Shown here: piece after piece, positions 19,076-28,022 of the stretch
Position numbering within the stretch: the stretch's first letter is position 1
Layout: every line of letters starts with the position of its first letter
NCBI GenBank assembly: GCA_022822785.1
Contig: JAJEAL010000093.1
Span: 1-64,000, forward strand
Reading direction: 5' to 3'
Origin: Candidatus Poribacteria bacterium
Lineage (GTDB): Bacteria; Poribacteria; WGA-4E; PCPOR2b
Length of the DNA stretch: 64,000 bases
Program-made: the position numbers and the translations under genes
The notes under the pieces: generated by a model
What the model saw: the letters and a program-made list of their open reading frames with translations, nothing else
What the model was told of the DNA's origin: nothing
Database searches by the model: none

Positions 19076-20212
19076 CTACCAATTCGTATACGCCCCATCA
19101 TCCCTTTGATAACCAGAAGGTGGGCCCGGAGCCGGCGGTGTAGCATCGACGACGGCGTCCTCGTTAAACTCAATACCGAGTCCAGGGCCTTCAGGCGGGA
19201 GTAAATAGCCATCAGCAAACGGCATCTGAACCGGAATGACATCGGTAAGGCTCGTCATCGGTGGACGGGGCAGTTCCTGAACCCCAACAAGCGCTGATGC
19301 TAGACAGAGGTGGAGACAGGCTGCTGTTGAAACGGGACCAAGCGGATTATGCGGAACGATGTGAATGTAGTGCGTTTCACACCAACCGGCAATCTTTCGA
19401 GCCTCAGTCAACCCGCCAGCGATGCAGAGATCTACCCGGCAATAATCCATCAAGTCGTCTTCAATCACTTCCCGAAAACTCCATTTGCTGTCAAACTGTT
19501 CACCCACCGCCAACGGAACTGATGTGTTTTGTCGAACCAACCTCAGACTCGCAGGATTTTCGCTGCGGAGCGGGTCTTCAATGAAGAAGGGGCGATATTG
19601 CTCAACCCCTTTACAGAATTCAATGCTCGCGGGTGGATCCAACCGCGTATGGACATCCACGCAAATCTCTACATCATCACCGAGTGCCTCTCTGACCGCT
19701 TTTACCTGCTCAATCCCGAACCGCACCGCTCGTTTCGGCTCAAAACGACCGTCGCCTTCCGGGTCACATAACCCCCATCGAACAAACTTCCAGCCCGCTT
19801 CATAGGTCTTTCGGCAACTCGTAACGAGCGATTCGATATTATTTGGATCGCCGTTGTGGGGATAGCAGACCACCTTATCTCTGGTCCTCCCTCCGAGCAG
19901 CTCGTATACCGGCACTCCTAACGCCTTCCCTTTAATATCCCACAGTGCAATATCTACCGCGCTCACCGCCGCAGACTGAATCACGCCGCCCGGGAAAAAA
20001 CCGCCACGAAACATCCGCTGCCACAAATATTCAATGCGAAACGGGTCTTGACCGAGTAGAGTAGGTTCAGACGAATGGATTACCTCCGCCATCGCTCGTC
20101 CACGTCGCTTCAAGCCCCCTTCACCAACCCCGTAGATACCTTCGTCCGTCTCAACCTTCACGAAAAAATTTCCACTTGATGCAATAAACGGCTTGACCGC
20201 TGTAATCTTCAT
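19076..20212 (-). CDS. Mandelate racemase/muconate lactonizing family sugar-acid dehydratase (galactonate dehydratase-like)
   Basis: An enolase-superfamily enzyme that removes a proton next to a carboxylate using magnesium. The metal ligands appear in order: EICVDVHTRLD, FFIEDPLRSEN and LAVGEQFDSKW. The later VPHNPLGPVS histidine segment is typical of acid-sugar dehydratases such as galactonate dehydratase, so dehydration of an aldonic acid to a 2-keto-3-deoxy acid is the best guess. The frame opens at 20266, but GGAGG seven bases before the ATG at 20212 sets the start (MKITAVKPF), giving 378 residues. Nearby DapA-like, Ldh-like and Gfo/Idh genes fit sugar-acid breakdown. Substrate is not determined. 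Confidence 0.9.
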   Translation of the reverse strand: MKITAVKPFIASSGNFFVKVETDEGIYGVGEGGLKRRGRAMAEVIHSSEPTLLGQDPFRIEYLWQRMFRGGFFPGGVIQSAAVSAVDIALWDIKGKALGVPVYELLGGRTRDKVVCYPHNGDPNNIESLVTSCRKTYEAGWKFVRWGLCDPEGDGRFEPKRAVRFGIEQVKAVREALGDDVEICVDVHTRLDPPASIEFCKGVEQYRPFFIEDPLRSENPASLRLVRQNTSVPLAVGEQFDSKWSFREVIEDDLMDYCRVDLCIAGGLTEARKIAGWCETHYIHIVPHNPLGPVSTAACLHLCLASALVGVQELPRPPMTSLTDVIPVQMPFADGYLLPPEGPGLGIEFNEDAVVDATPPAPGPPSGYQRDDGAYTNW

Positions 20213-20405
20213 GTACAACCTCCAGTTATGTGTTATTGGCAGACCGATCCAGTTTTCACATTTCACATCCTAGCTTCGACGAATGAGCACGTCAACAGCT
20301 GCAAATTCCGATTTCGTTGTCTTGGCCTTTGTCAGAATAAATAAAATCGTGAATCCACGATTGTGTACAGAAACTAACGCAATCGGGACCAACACCATCA
20401 AATTA

Positions 20406-21215
20406 TTACACACCGTCAGCTGGTGAAAGTACATTATCCTGGCAGTAGACAGGACGGAAGAGCGTAGTGCGTTTGAACGGCATTTCAGCAAGATGTTTCG
20501 GATGGGGCTCCCACTTATGCCATTTGTTGCCAACAACGTTGTAACAGTTAAAGATGGCGACCCGATCCGCCGTATTGTCTTCCCACCGGGCGCCGGTGTG
20601 TGTTATCGCTTCCGTGAAAAACAGTACCGACCCCGCCGGACAGGAATAATCATCCCAGAGCGGACAATCCCGATCTTGCGTCGATTTTGGTGGTGGGAAG
20701 GCACCTTTATGACTTCCCGTCAAGAACAGGGTGCCGCCGCTGCGTTTCTTGACTGGATTCAGTTCCCATACGACCCGCGTCAATCCGCTGTGCGCTTTGT
20801 CGTGGTGCATGTGATAGGTATGTGAGTTGCCCGGAAAATTCAGTAACCCTCGTCCGCCGTGAGGACTGAAGTTGTCATGCCCTTTGGGTCGAATCGTCAG
20901 GAACGTCCCTTCCAACCGAAAACCGTAGCACTCCTCCGCTGCATAACCTGTCGCAACAAATTCGTTCATGAAGCCGAGGACAATAGGATGGTCGGTCAAT
21001 TTTTCGAGGGGGCCGCCGATGGAGGAGCGGTGATGCTCAGGAATGGATTCGGGCTCCCGTTTCAGACGGTAGCAAAACTCCCGCATCTCGGCAACGTCGT
21101 CATCGGTCAACACACCGGGGAGAGCTATCCACCCCCGCGTGTCAAAGATGAATTTCTGGTCTTCGGAAAACTCTATCGCCGATTTGCCATCGGCGTTCGT
21201 CGTGGGTATAGGCAT
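20406..21215 (-). CDS. Phytanoyl-CoA dioxygenase (PhyH) family protein
   Basis: A non-haem iron, 2-oxoglutarate-dependent oxygenase with a cupin fold. The iron ligands are visible: HMHHDKAHSG supplies the HxD pair and TEAITHTGARW the distal histidine; the arginine in DRVAIFNCYN would bind 2-oxoglutarate. Length is 269 residues. AGGAGG lies 8 bases before the ATG at 21215, the better spaced of two starts. PhyH proteins of this kind are greatly expanded in Poribacteria; substrates are generally unknown. It shares orientation with the dehydratase gene downstream. Confidence 0.9.
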   Translation of the reverse strand: MPIPTTNADGKSAIEFSEDQKFIFDTRGWIALPGVLTDDDVAEMREFCYRLKREPESIPEHHRSSIGGPLEKLTDHPIVLGFMNEFVATGYAAEECYGFRLEGTFLTIRPKGHDNFSPHGGRGLLNFPGNSHTYHMHHDKAHSGLTRVVWELNPVKKRSGGTLFLTGSHKGAFPPPKSTQDRDCPLWDDYSCPAGSVLFFTEAITHTGARWEDNTADRVAIFNCYNVVGNKWHKWEPHPKHLAEMPFKRTTLFRPVYCQDNVLSPADGV

Positions 21216-21676
21216 ACACATAACCTCCTAATTAGCTTATGTCAAAAGGAAGCGCAATACGCAAAGGACGTGAAACGTGATGCGTGAAACGTGAAAATAG
21301 GTAGTTCATTGGTTCATTAGTTCACTGGCTGATACCTTATCGGGTTCATTGCTCAACCAAAAATTCGTAAGTACACATGAATCAATACAAGGGTTTTGGA
21401 AAAAAGCGTTACTCAAATGACGTACCGTGCGCTCATTATAGCCAAACTCTCATTTTTCGACAAGAGGTTTTTGGAGGGCCGACTTTTGTATGGATGCCCC
21501 CCCTGAGTTTATGATAACATAGATTTTTAATATAGGCTCATGTAAAAAGAAAGTGCAAAACACGAAGAGAAACCGAGTTTTCAAAAAAAAACTCGGTTTC
21601 TTTGCACTAAATCTCAACATGAGCGTTAATATATTGACGCAAGTGACGCACAGTTCCCAAAAAAGACAAGGTGATT
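21216..21676. other. Divergent intergenic region
   Basis: This region separates the leftward PhyH gene from the rightward sixA gene, so promoters for both should lie here. No gene is seen. It contains one copy of the ACTCGGTTTC hairpin repeat at 21561-21607. Confidence 0.5.
21561..21607. repeat. ACTCGGTTTC hairpin repeat, copy 1
   Basis: After CACGAAGA, the arms GAAACCGAGTTTT and AAAACTCGGTTTC form a 13-bp hairpin, followed by TTTGCAC. Copies 2 and 3 are at 26891-26921 and 50451-50489; copy 3 shares the CACGAAGAGA flank. Confidence 0.75.
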
Positions 21677-22174
21677 ATGAAAACATTACTAATTTTACGT
21701 CATGCCAAGTCAAGTTGGAAAGATACATCGTTGCCGGATCACGATCGTCCCCTCAACAAGCGTGGCAAACGGGATGCGCCGCGAATGGGAAAGTTTTTGA
21801 GGGAGCAAGAACTAGTACCTGACAGGATAATTAGCTCAACCGCCAAACGCGCGCGAAATACCGCTAAGGCAGTTGCCAAAGCATGTCATTATAAGGATAA
21901 GGTTGAATTGACATCGGAGCTTTATCATGCGGGACCAGGGGCATACCTCGCTGTTCTAGAAAACGTCCCCGACGATAACCAGCGGGTGATGGTGGTCGGG
22001 CATAATCCGGGGATGGAGGCGCTGGTTGCTCACCTGACAGGCAGAATAGAAACAATGCCGACAGCGGCACTTGCCCATGTTGAGCTTCCCATTGAACGGT
22101 GGAAAGAATTGGATTATGAGGTACAAGGGGAGTTGTTGCATTTGTGGCGTCCAAAAGCACTTCCATCAGAATGA
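21677..22174 (+). CDS. Phosphohistidine phosphatase SixA-like (histidine phosphatase superfamily)
   Basis: A small cytoplasmic enzyme of 165 residues predicted to remove phosphate from phosphohistidine, as SixA does on histidine phosphotransfer domains. LLILRHAKSSW carries the RHG-type catalytic motif with its nucleophilic histidine; SSTAKRARNTA and VMVVGHNPGMEAL hold the other phosphate-binding arginine and histidine. An in-frame GTG lies two codons earlier at 21671, but the ATG at 21677 with AAGGTG upstream fits better. No histidine kinase is adjacent, so the target is unknown. Confidence 0.88.
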   Translation: MKTLLILRHAKSSWKDTSLPDHDRPLNKRGKRDAPRMGKFLREQELVPDRIISSTAKRARNTAKAVAKACHYKDKVELTSELYHAGPGAYLAVLENVPDDNQRVMVVGHNPGMEALVAHLTGRIETMPTAALAHVELPIERWKELDYEVQGELLHLWRPKALPSE

Positions 22175-22182
22175 CGTAACCA

Positions 22183-22340
22183 TTTTAGAATTAATGAGAC
22201 ACTCCAAACCGAACCGCATTGCCCCCAGGGCCGGTAGGTGTGGTTTCTAACCGCACCGCACTCAATCTAACCCGGTAGGCGCTGTTTCCAACTGCGCCTA
22301 TGCAACGCCTACCATACACGGGGAGCGAAAGCGTCTATCG
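22183..22340. repeat. Dispersed palindromic repeat, long composite copy
   Basis: It starts with TTTTAGAATTAATGAGACAC like the copy at 13429 and ends with GAGCGAAAGCGTCTATCGG. Inside are two successive GGTAGG-type palindromes (GGTAGGTGTGGTTTCTAACC and GGTAGGCGCTGTTTCCAAC), so this copy looks duplicated internally. Confidence 0.6.
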
Positions 22341-22393
22341 GTTTTTAGGATTTACTAATAAATGAGAGAAATAACAAACGGAGGAATTTATAC

Positions 22394-23299
22394 ATGACAA
22401 AATTTGATCCGATGAAGGGAGTTTTTGGTCTGCTACCCACACCCTATACAGAAGACCTAGAAATCCATACCGCCGATCTACAGGCTACCGCGAATTTCTG
22501 CTGTGAGTCGGGTCAGCACGGAATTGTTTGGCCCGTCATGGTAGGGGAGTTCTACTTCCTCGGCGAGGCAGAGCGTATCCGCAACTTAGATGCCGTCCTC
22601 GAAACAGTGGAGGGTAGACTTCCGGTGGTTTTTGGCTGCTCCGGCATCTCCGTGCCACAAGTCCTACTCTATGCAAAGGCAGCACAGCAGGCGAGGGTGG
22701 ATTCGATAATCGCGATGGCACCGGCACGGACCAACGCAGCGACCGCGATAGATATGTTCAAGCGGCTTGGAGAGGTCTTTGATGGACCGATTATGGTGCA
22801 GAACGCCGATAGCTATGCGCCGTTGACTGGGGAGCAGATTGTTCAACTCGCAGAAGATGTCCCGCAGATTGAGTATGTCAAGGAGGAGCGGCAGCCGGGA
22901 CCACAGCACATTGGCGAAGTCAAGGAGTTGGCTGGAGATCGGATCAAGACCATCTTCGGAGGTGCTGCCGGTAAGGTGCTGCCCGCAGAGATGACACGTG
23001 GGGGCGACGGGTGCATGCCCGCCTGTGAATTTGGCGATCTGCTCGCAAAAATTATGGAACTCTGGTGGGGGGGCGATGAGACCGGCGCACGGGAGTTACA
23101 CACCCGTTTGCTTCCGCTGATTAACTTGGAAAACCATCAATTTGTCCGTTATATTCTTAAACGTCGAGGTGTTCTGACCTCTATGGTGGAGCGAGCACCT
23201 GCGCCTCATGAGTTGGATGCGGCGGATAAACGTGAAATCTCCATCCTGCTGAAGGCAATCGAAAACGATGTTGAGACCTTCCCTTTCGGCGCGGAATAA
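22394..23299 (+). CDS. DapA/N-acetylneuraminate lyase family aldolase-like protein
   Basis: A class I aldolase-type TIM barrel of 301 residues. The Schiff-base lysine is visible in IEYVKEERQPG, and FGLLPTPYTED matches the family start. Two features differ from dihydrodipicolinate synthase: the GTTGE loop is VMVGEF here, and the catalytic tyrosine motif (usually YN-P) reads PIMVQNAD. It is therefore unlikely to be the lysine-pathway enzyme, and more likely a 2-keto-3-deoxy acid aldolase or dehydratase acting after the nearby sugar-acid dehydratase. GGAGG precedes the ATG by 9 bases. Confidence 0.85.
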   Translation: MTKFDPMKGVFGLLPTPYTEDLEIHTADLQATANFCCESGQHGIVWPVMVGEFYFLGEAERIRNLDAVLETVEGRLPVVFGCSGISVPQVLLYAKAAQQARVDSIIAMAPARTNAATAIDMFKRLGEVFDGPIMVQNADSYAPLTGEQIVQLAEDVPQIEYVKEERQPGPQHIGEVKELAGDRIKTIFGGAAGKVLPAEMTRGGDGCMPACEFGDLLAKIMELWWGGDETGARELHTRLLPLINLENHQFVRYILKRRGVLTSMVERAPAPHELDAADKREISILLKAIENDVETFPFGAE

Positions 23300-23342
23300 T
23301 CAATTTGTAGATTGAATACCTCACCACTTTGAGAGGATTGCA

Positions 23343-23564
23343 TTGAAGGAACTAGAATGTGAATACTGCGCTGCGGCAATCAAGCCTAAAAAGATCACAG
23401 TAGAACATTGGTATGATGGGAACTTAGTAATTATAAAAGATGTGCCAGTCGGAGTATGCAACCAATGTGGAGAAAGATACTACGACGCGGTAACTTTAGA
23501 GCAATTGGATATAATTGCTCAAGAAAGAATCCCTGTCCCCGTGATGGTGTTTGCGACATCCTAA
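23343..23564 (+). CDS. YgiT-type zinc-finger protein (MqsA-like antitoxin N-domain)
   Basis: A 73-residue protein with two CxxC pairs, CEYC near residue 5 and CNQCGERYYDA near residue 40, as in YgiT/MqsA zinc domains that act as antitoxins. The C-terminal helix-turn-helix of full MqsA is missing. The likely start is TTG at 23343 with GAGAGGA upstream. No toxin such as MqsR or a DUF4258 protein is beside it, so it appears to be an orphan. Confidence 0.75.
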   Translation: MKELECEYCAAAIKPKKITVEHWYDGNLVIIKDVPVGVCNQCGERYYDAVTLEQLDIIAQERIPVPVMVFATS

Positions 23565-23691
23565 TCCGTCGGGCCAGATACTAATGCCCCCTTACTACAC
23601 ATGACTGTACTGTTTACAACTCTGGCCATGAATGCTCTCTACGAGAGATTGATTCAGACGCTCGGAGCTGCTTTAACGAGAACCGTCACAA

Positions 23692-23717
23692 TAGGGAACG
23701 TAGATCTGCGTTCCCTA
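23692..23717. terminator. Hairpin between convergent genes
   Basis: TAGGGAACG and CGTTCCCTA form a 9-bp stem with an 8-base loop between the zinc-finger gene and the convergent Ldh-like gene. There is no T run, so termination is only inferred from the position. Confidence 0.4.
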
Positions 23718-23764
23718 CACAAGCTGACCTCCATCAATTCCAAAGGGTAAGATGGCAATTCGGG

Positions 23765-24814
23765 TTAATCTATATCCACGCCCAGCGATTCGGCGAGCGT
23801 CTCTAGTCTCTCCCAAAGCGCATCGGCGATGGGGATGCCGTCGCGTTTACGAGCTTCTTCCGCTCGTGCCTCAAGATCACCGGGGAGTATCACCTCGTCG
23901 AAACCAGGGGCAGGTGGCACGGATCTGACCTGATTCCCTAAATCCTCCATTCGTGCCGAATAATCCGTCAGCGACTGAAACAGATCCGCTTTCAGGACCA
24001 TCATGGTAACGCCGGAGTGACGGAAAGTGGGCCCACCCCGCTTCTCTTCGGTTGCAAAAGCATCCGCTGCGGGCAGAATCCGTGCAAGGAACTCAACCGC
24101 TAACATCAAGGCGTAGCCTTTGTGGCCTCCGAACGGGAGCAGTGAACCGCCTTCCAAATAATCAACCGGATCCGTGGAAGGATTCCCATTTTTGTCAACA
24201 ATGCTACCCGGTGGCAGCTGTTCGTTTTTATCCCTCGCTGTGAGGACTTTACTCCCCGCAATAACCGTCGTGGCATAATCGATAACTATTGGCGGCCCAT
24301 CACCGACAGGGAACCCCATACTAATCGGGTTAGTGCTCAAAACCCGTTCCCGCCCACCATAAGGAACAGCAACCGGCTCTTCTACACCGTACCCACCAGC
24401 CCAGATTACGGCTAACATCTCGTTAGCAGCCGCAATTTCAGCGTATTCCCCCAAACGTCCGATATGGTTTAGCTGAACGGCACTTACAACCGCTAGGTTG
24501 TGACTTGCAGCTTTCTCTATTGCAACCTCGATCGCATACTTGGCTGTTACATGTCCAAATGTCCAGTTACCCGCTACGAGAGCACTAGTAGCATCCTCCT
24601 GCCTAATCTCGGGCCAAGCGGTGGGCACAATTTCACCGTTTTGAATCTTCTCGACGTAGCTCGGCAGATGTAAAATCCCGTGTGTATCAACGCCGCGCAA
24701 GGTGGATGAAACTAACGCTTCCGCAACACGGTTGGCGTTCCGTTCATCGGCACCCGCCGCAAGCAACGCCTCGCGGATGAGTTTGTTAAGTTCAGCAGCT
24801 GTCTTTATAACCAC
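23765..24814 (-). CDS. Malate/L-lactate dehydrogenase (Ldh_2/YlbC) family oxidoreductase
   Basis: An NAD(P)-dependent oxidoreductase acting on 2-hydroxy or 2-keto acids, distinct in fold from classical lactate dehydrogenases. Family motifs include STLRGVDTHGILHLPSYV near the N terminus with the catalytic histidine, then LSTNPISMGFP and LLPFGGHKGYAL. Length is 349 residues, typical of the family. GAGGAGG precedes a GTG at 24814, chosen over the frame opening at 24862. Its setting beside sugar-acid genes suggests reduction or oxidation of a keto-acid intermediate. Confidence 0.88.
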   Translation of the reverse strand: MVIKTAAELNKLIREALLAAGADERNANRVAEALVSSTLRGVDTHGILHLPSYVEKIQNGEIVPTAWPEIRQEDATSALVAGNWTFGHVTAKYAIEVAIEKAASHNLAVVSAVQLNHIGRLGEYAEIAAANEMLAVIWAGGYGVEEPVAVPYGGRERVLSTNPISMGFPVGDGPPIVIDYATTVIAGSKVLTARDKNEQLPPGSIVDKNGNPSTDPVDYLEGGSLLPFGGHKGYALMLAVEFLARILPAADAFATEEKRGGPTFRHSGVTMMVLKADLFQSLTDYSARMEDLGNQVRSVPPAPGFDEVILPGDLEARAEEARKRDGIPIADALWERLETLAESLGVDID

Positions 24815-25022
24815 TGTTAAGGTCCTCCTCAGAATAGTATCCCCGCTCATCAACAAAATCAAATTTAGGGCTATATTGCTACATAAAATTTGCTCGGTTT
24901 TCGTGTAGGCTGCCCAAATAGAATTATCTACTGATTCAGACCATAACTATAGCATGTATCCTTAGCGCAATCAATCAGATTCGGAGGTGTCTTACTGTGA
25001 GAAGAGATGTCCGTAAAACTCC

Positions 25023-25052
25023 TTGACGCAGCGGTTCTCGCTGTGCTAGCAT
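25023..25052 (+). promoter_or_regulatory. Candidate sigma-70 promoter for the Gfo/Idh gene
   Basis: TTGACG at 25023-25028 and TAGCAT at 25047-25052 are separated by 18 bases, with TG just before the -10 box (extended -10). The gene start follows at 25115. Confidence 0.45.
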
Positions 25053-25114
25053 ACACAAAGTAATAATTGTGGTTAGCACCTATTTTTTCATCAGATAACG
25101 AGGAGGAATTCAAC

Positions 25115-26209
25115 TTGGCTGAAAAATTTAGAGTTGGTATTATTGCAAGCGGCCGTATTGCACGTTCACACGGTCAAGGTTGGACCGAATGTAACCGCAC
25201 TGAAATCGTTGCCATCGCCGATTCCCATCCCGAAGCACTCGCAGATTATGCGCGGGATTTTAACGTTAAAAGCCAGTATCTCGATTATCGGGAAATGATG
25301 GAAAAGGAAGATCTCGACATCGTCAGCGTCTGCTCTTGGAACCCACAACACGCTGAGATGACGATTGCAGCAGCAGTTCACAAGCCCCAAGCGATTCTCT
25401 GTGAGAAACCGATGGCGTGCTCCTTAGGAGAAGCCGAAGCAATGATGATTGCCTGTGAACGCAACAATGTTAAATTTGCAGTCGGTCATCAACGTCGTTT
25501 CTATTCCTCGTGGCAGGAAGCGAGGCGACTCCTTGCGGACGGTGCCATCGGTGAGCCGCGCCGGCTCTGGTCCTCGGTGAGAGCGGGGATGCTGAATACA
25601 GGGACTCACTGTGTCGATTTCCAACTCTTTGTCCTAGGAAATCCACAGGCGGAGTGGGTCATGGGGTCTGTAGAACGCAAAACCGATCACTATCTCTTCG
25701 GACATCGGGTCGAAGACCGTTGCTGTGGACTGATAGGATACCCCAATGATGTGGAAGGTGTCATTGAGAATGAAGTTCCTATCAGTGGTGGGCTTTATCA
25801 AGTTGGTGCGACGATATACGGCAGCGATGGTATGATGGATGTCAACGATAACAGCTTGAAATACATGACTCCGGAGAAGGCGGGCTGGCAGGTGTTTGAA
25901 CCCACCGAAACAAATCTGACCGGATATGGCAGTGCCTTCACTAGTCAGGCTTACGCAATCTGCGACTGGATCGACGGCAAGATTGATGACTACCCGGGTG
26001 AGTCAAAGTATGGGAAGGCTGCACTGGAGATTATGATGGCGGTCTACGAATCAGCCCGTATGCACGAGCGGGTCCGACTGCCACTAGAGACGCGCGCCAA
26101 TCCGTTGGATGTCGCGGTGGAAACCGGCGCTATCCCGGTTGAGCGTCCCGGTCAATGGGATGAACGCTCTTTCTTGGTACGCGGTGAATCAATGACCTGG
26201 ATCAAATAG
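25115..26209 (+). CDS. Gfo/Idh/MocA family oxidoreductase
   Basis: A predicted NAD(P)-dependent sugar or inositol dehydrogenase of 364 residues. The Rossmann start FRVGIIASGRIARSHGQGW carries a slightly altered GxGxxA loop (GIIASGRIA). The family motif AILCEKPMACSL holds the conserved EKP lysine, and GHQRRFYSSW begins the substrate domain. The frame opens earlier, but GAGGAGG eight bases before the TTG at 25115 marks that as the start. The next gene, a hydrolase, follows after about 70 bases and may be cotranscribed. Confidence 0.9.
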   Translation: MAEKFRVGIIASGRIARSHGQGWTECNRTEIVAIADSHPEALADYARDFNVKSQYLDYREMMEKEDLDIVSVCSWNPQHAEMTIAAAVHKPQAILCEKPMACSLGEAEAMMIACERNNVKFAVGHQRRFYSSWQEARRLLADGAIGEPRRLWSSVRAGMLNTGTHCVDFQLFVLGNPQAEWVMGSVERKTDHYLFGHRVEDRCCGLIGYPNDVEGVIENEVPISGGLYQVGATIYGSDGMMDVNDNSLKYMTPEKAGWQVFEPTETNLTGYGSAFTSQAYAICDWIDGKIDDYPGESKYGKAALEIMMAVYESARMHERVRLPLETRANPLDVAVETGAIPVERPGQWDERSFLVRGESMTWIK

Positions 26210-26280
26210 ACGCTAAGGTGTCGTATGAGCAATGTGGAAATGCAGATCATCACACTCTCATCCATAAGGAGAACATTTCA

Positions 26281-26859
26281 ATGCAACAACTTATCCTCAT
26301 CGGCGATTCAATTCGCATGGGCTATCAAGCCGATGTGATTCGTGAGCTCACCGAGCTTGCCGACGTTTGGGCACCGACGCAGAACGGCGGGAATAGCGCG
26401 AATATTCTTCAACATCTCAACGAGTGGATTATCTCTCGGGCGCCCGATGTCGTTCATATCAACTGCGGGCTGCACGATTTGAGAAAGGATTTCGATACCG
26501 GTGAGCCAGCTATCCCGATTAATCAGTACGAATCCAATCTCCGCACTTTCCTCAAACGCATTTTAGACAAAATCAACTGCACTGTCATCTGGGCGCTGAC
26601 CACGCCTGTCAACGAGATTTGGCATCATGAACGGAAGGGGTTTGATCGACTAGAAGCCGATGTCGCAGCGTATAATGCCGTCGCTTGCAAGGTCGCAGAC
26701 GACTTGGATATCGCGATTAACGACCTGTTTGGCGTTATCACGGAGGCGGGACGGGATAGCTATCTGACCCCGGATGGTGTTCATTTTACCCCCGAAGGCT
26801 CCGCGCTACTCGGCACAGCGGTCGCCGAATTTGTTAAGCCGTACCTCACAACATCATAG
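26281..26859 (+). CDS. SGNH/GDSL-family hydrolase
   Basis: A 192-residue esterase-like protein. LILIGDSIRMGY is block I with the nucleophile serine in GDS; VHINCGLHDLR is the block III region (usually GxND, here GLHD); LTPDGVHFTPEGSALLG is block V with the Asp and His of the triad. No signal peptide is seen. AAGGAG nine bases before the ATG at 26281 sets the start. It may remove acyl or acetyl groups from carbohydrate substrates handled by neighbouring enzymes. Confidence 0.85.
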   Translation: MQQLILIGDSIRMGYQADVIRELTELADVWAPTQNGGNSANILQHLNEWIISRAPDVVHINCGLHDLRKDFDTGEPAIPINQYESNLRTFLKRILDKINCTVIWALTTPVNEIWHHERKGFDRLEADVAAYNAVACKVADDLDIAINDLFGVITEAGRDSYLTPDGVHFTPEGSALLGTAVAEFVKPYLTTS

Positions 26860-26890
26860 GACAGCCGGGTGTAAATGCTAGTTGGTCAAA

Positions 26891-26921
26891 GAAACCGAGT
26901 TTTTGACAAAAACTCGGTTTC
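26891..26921. repeat. ACTCGGTTTC hairpin repeat, copy 2
   Basis: GAAACCGAGTTTTTG and CAAAAACTCGGTTTC form a nearly perfect inverted repeat just after the hydrolase gene. It could act as a terminator or processing site. Confidence 0.75.
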
Positions 26922-26969
26922 CCTTCACATTTTGTACTTTCTTTTTATACGAACCAACGAGGGAATAGT

Positions 26970-27848
26970 ATGGCAAACGATACGATACGAGTCGCCTCGA
27001 TCGCAATGCACAGCATTATGGGCGCCCCGTCCGCTAACTTGGAACGTGTAGCGGAATGGGCGCACAAAGCGCACACACAAGGAGCGGACTTTGCGATTTT
27101 CCCAGAAGAGTGCATCACCGGGTCAATGAACAAATCCGACCTTACGTTTGAGGAAGCGCGGAAAATTGCAGCAGCGGCAGCAGAGGAATCGGTGCCATTT
27201 CTAGAAGCTCTCTGTCGCAAATTACAGATGACGCTGGTGGTTGGTACGATTGAACCGTTCGGCGAGCAACTCCGTAATAGTGCCCTCATCGTCGGACTCG
27301 ACGGATATCTAGCAACCTTTTCAAAACTCCATTTGCCTAATCCGAATGAGCGGGAATGGTTTGTGCCCGGCGATACGTTCCCGGTGGTCGCCTCGCAGGG
27401 ATGGACGTTTGGTGTGGGGATCTGCTACGATTTGCGTTTCCCCGAACTTTTTCGGAGCGCGGCGCAGAAAGGGGCGGAACTCTTTTTCATCCCTGTTGGC
27501 GGCAGCGGGGCAAACGAGAAGATTTCCAACAACGGAGATCAACGAGAGCAAGCCGAGTTTCACAAGGAATTGGCGATGCAACTGCTACCGGGGCGTGCGG
27601 TCGATAATGCCCTCCATATCTTCTATGCGAATCAGTCGGGGCATAGCGGCAATGCGTGGTTTCCCGGACTATGCTTGGCGATAGATCCGAGCGGGGAACT
27701 GATCGATGAGTATCTCCCGGACGAAGGGATGATTGTCACAGAAGTCAAAAGGGAGATAGCTGATAGGGCAAGGGCGTCCGCTAGTTGCACCGTTGATGAG
27801 GCGAGGCCCTCGGTCTACGAGGCAGCCGAACTTGTGAAAGGAGAATAG
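26970..27848 (+). CDS. Carbon-nitrogen hydrolase (nitrilase superfamily)
   Basis: An amidase or nitrilase-like enzyme of 292 residues. The Glu-Lys-Cys catalytic triad is complete: FAIFPEECITG (Glu), FSKLHLPNPNE (Lys) and VGICYDLRFPE (Cys). The family also includes omega-amidase and carbamoyl-putrescine amidase, and no feature here allows a choice. The start is ATG at 26970 after GAGGGA. It lies 48 bases after a hairpin repeat and is followed by a convergent GMC oxidoreductase gene. Confidence 0.9.
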   Translation: MANDTIRVASIAMHSIMGAPSANLERVAEWAHKAHTQGADFAIFPEECITGSMNKSDLTFEEARKIAAAAAEESVPFLEALCRKLQMTLVVGTIEPFGEQLRNSALIVGLDGYLATFSKLHLPNPNEREWFVPGDTFPVVASQGWTFGVGICYDLRFPELFRSAAQKGAELFFIPVGGSGANEKISNNGDQREQAEFHKELAMQLLPGRAVDNALHIFYANQSGHSGNAWFPGLCLAIDPSGELIDEYLPDEGMIVTEVKREIADRARASASCTVDEARPSVYEAAELVKGE

Positions 27849-28022
27849 TTCTCCCACCTATTCAATCAATGATCGATCATATGTCTGATGAACAAATCAG
27901 TTCGTTTCAGTTAAGATTATCTGGACACAAAGCTATGCTATTGGCTGCTCCGTAGTATGTCAACACACATCAAATTTGAAGAGCAAGACGAAATATCATC
28001 AAGGGGGCATTGAAATTAAGTT

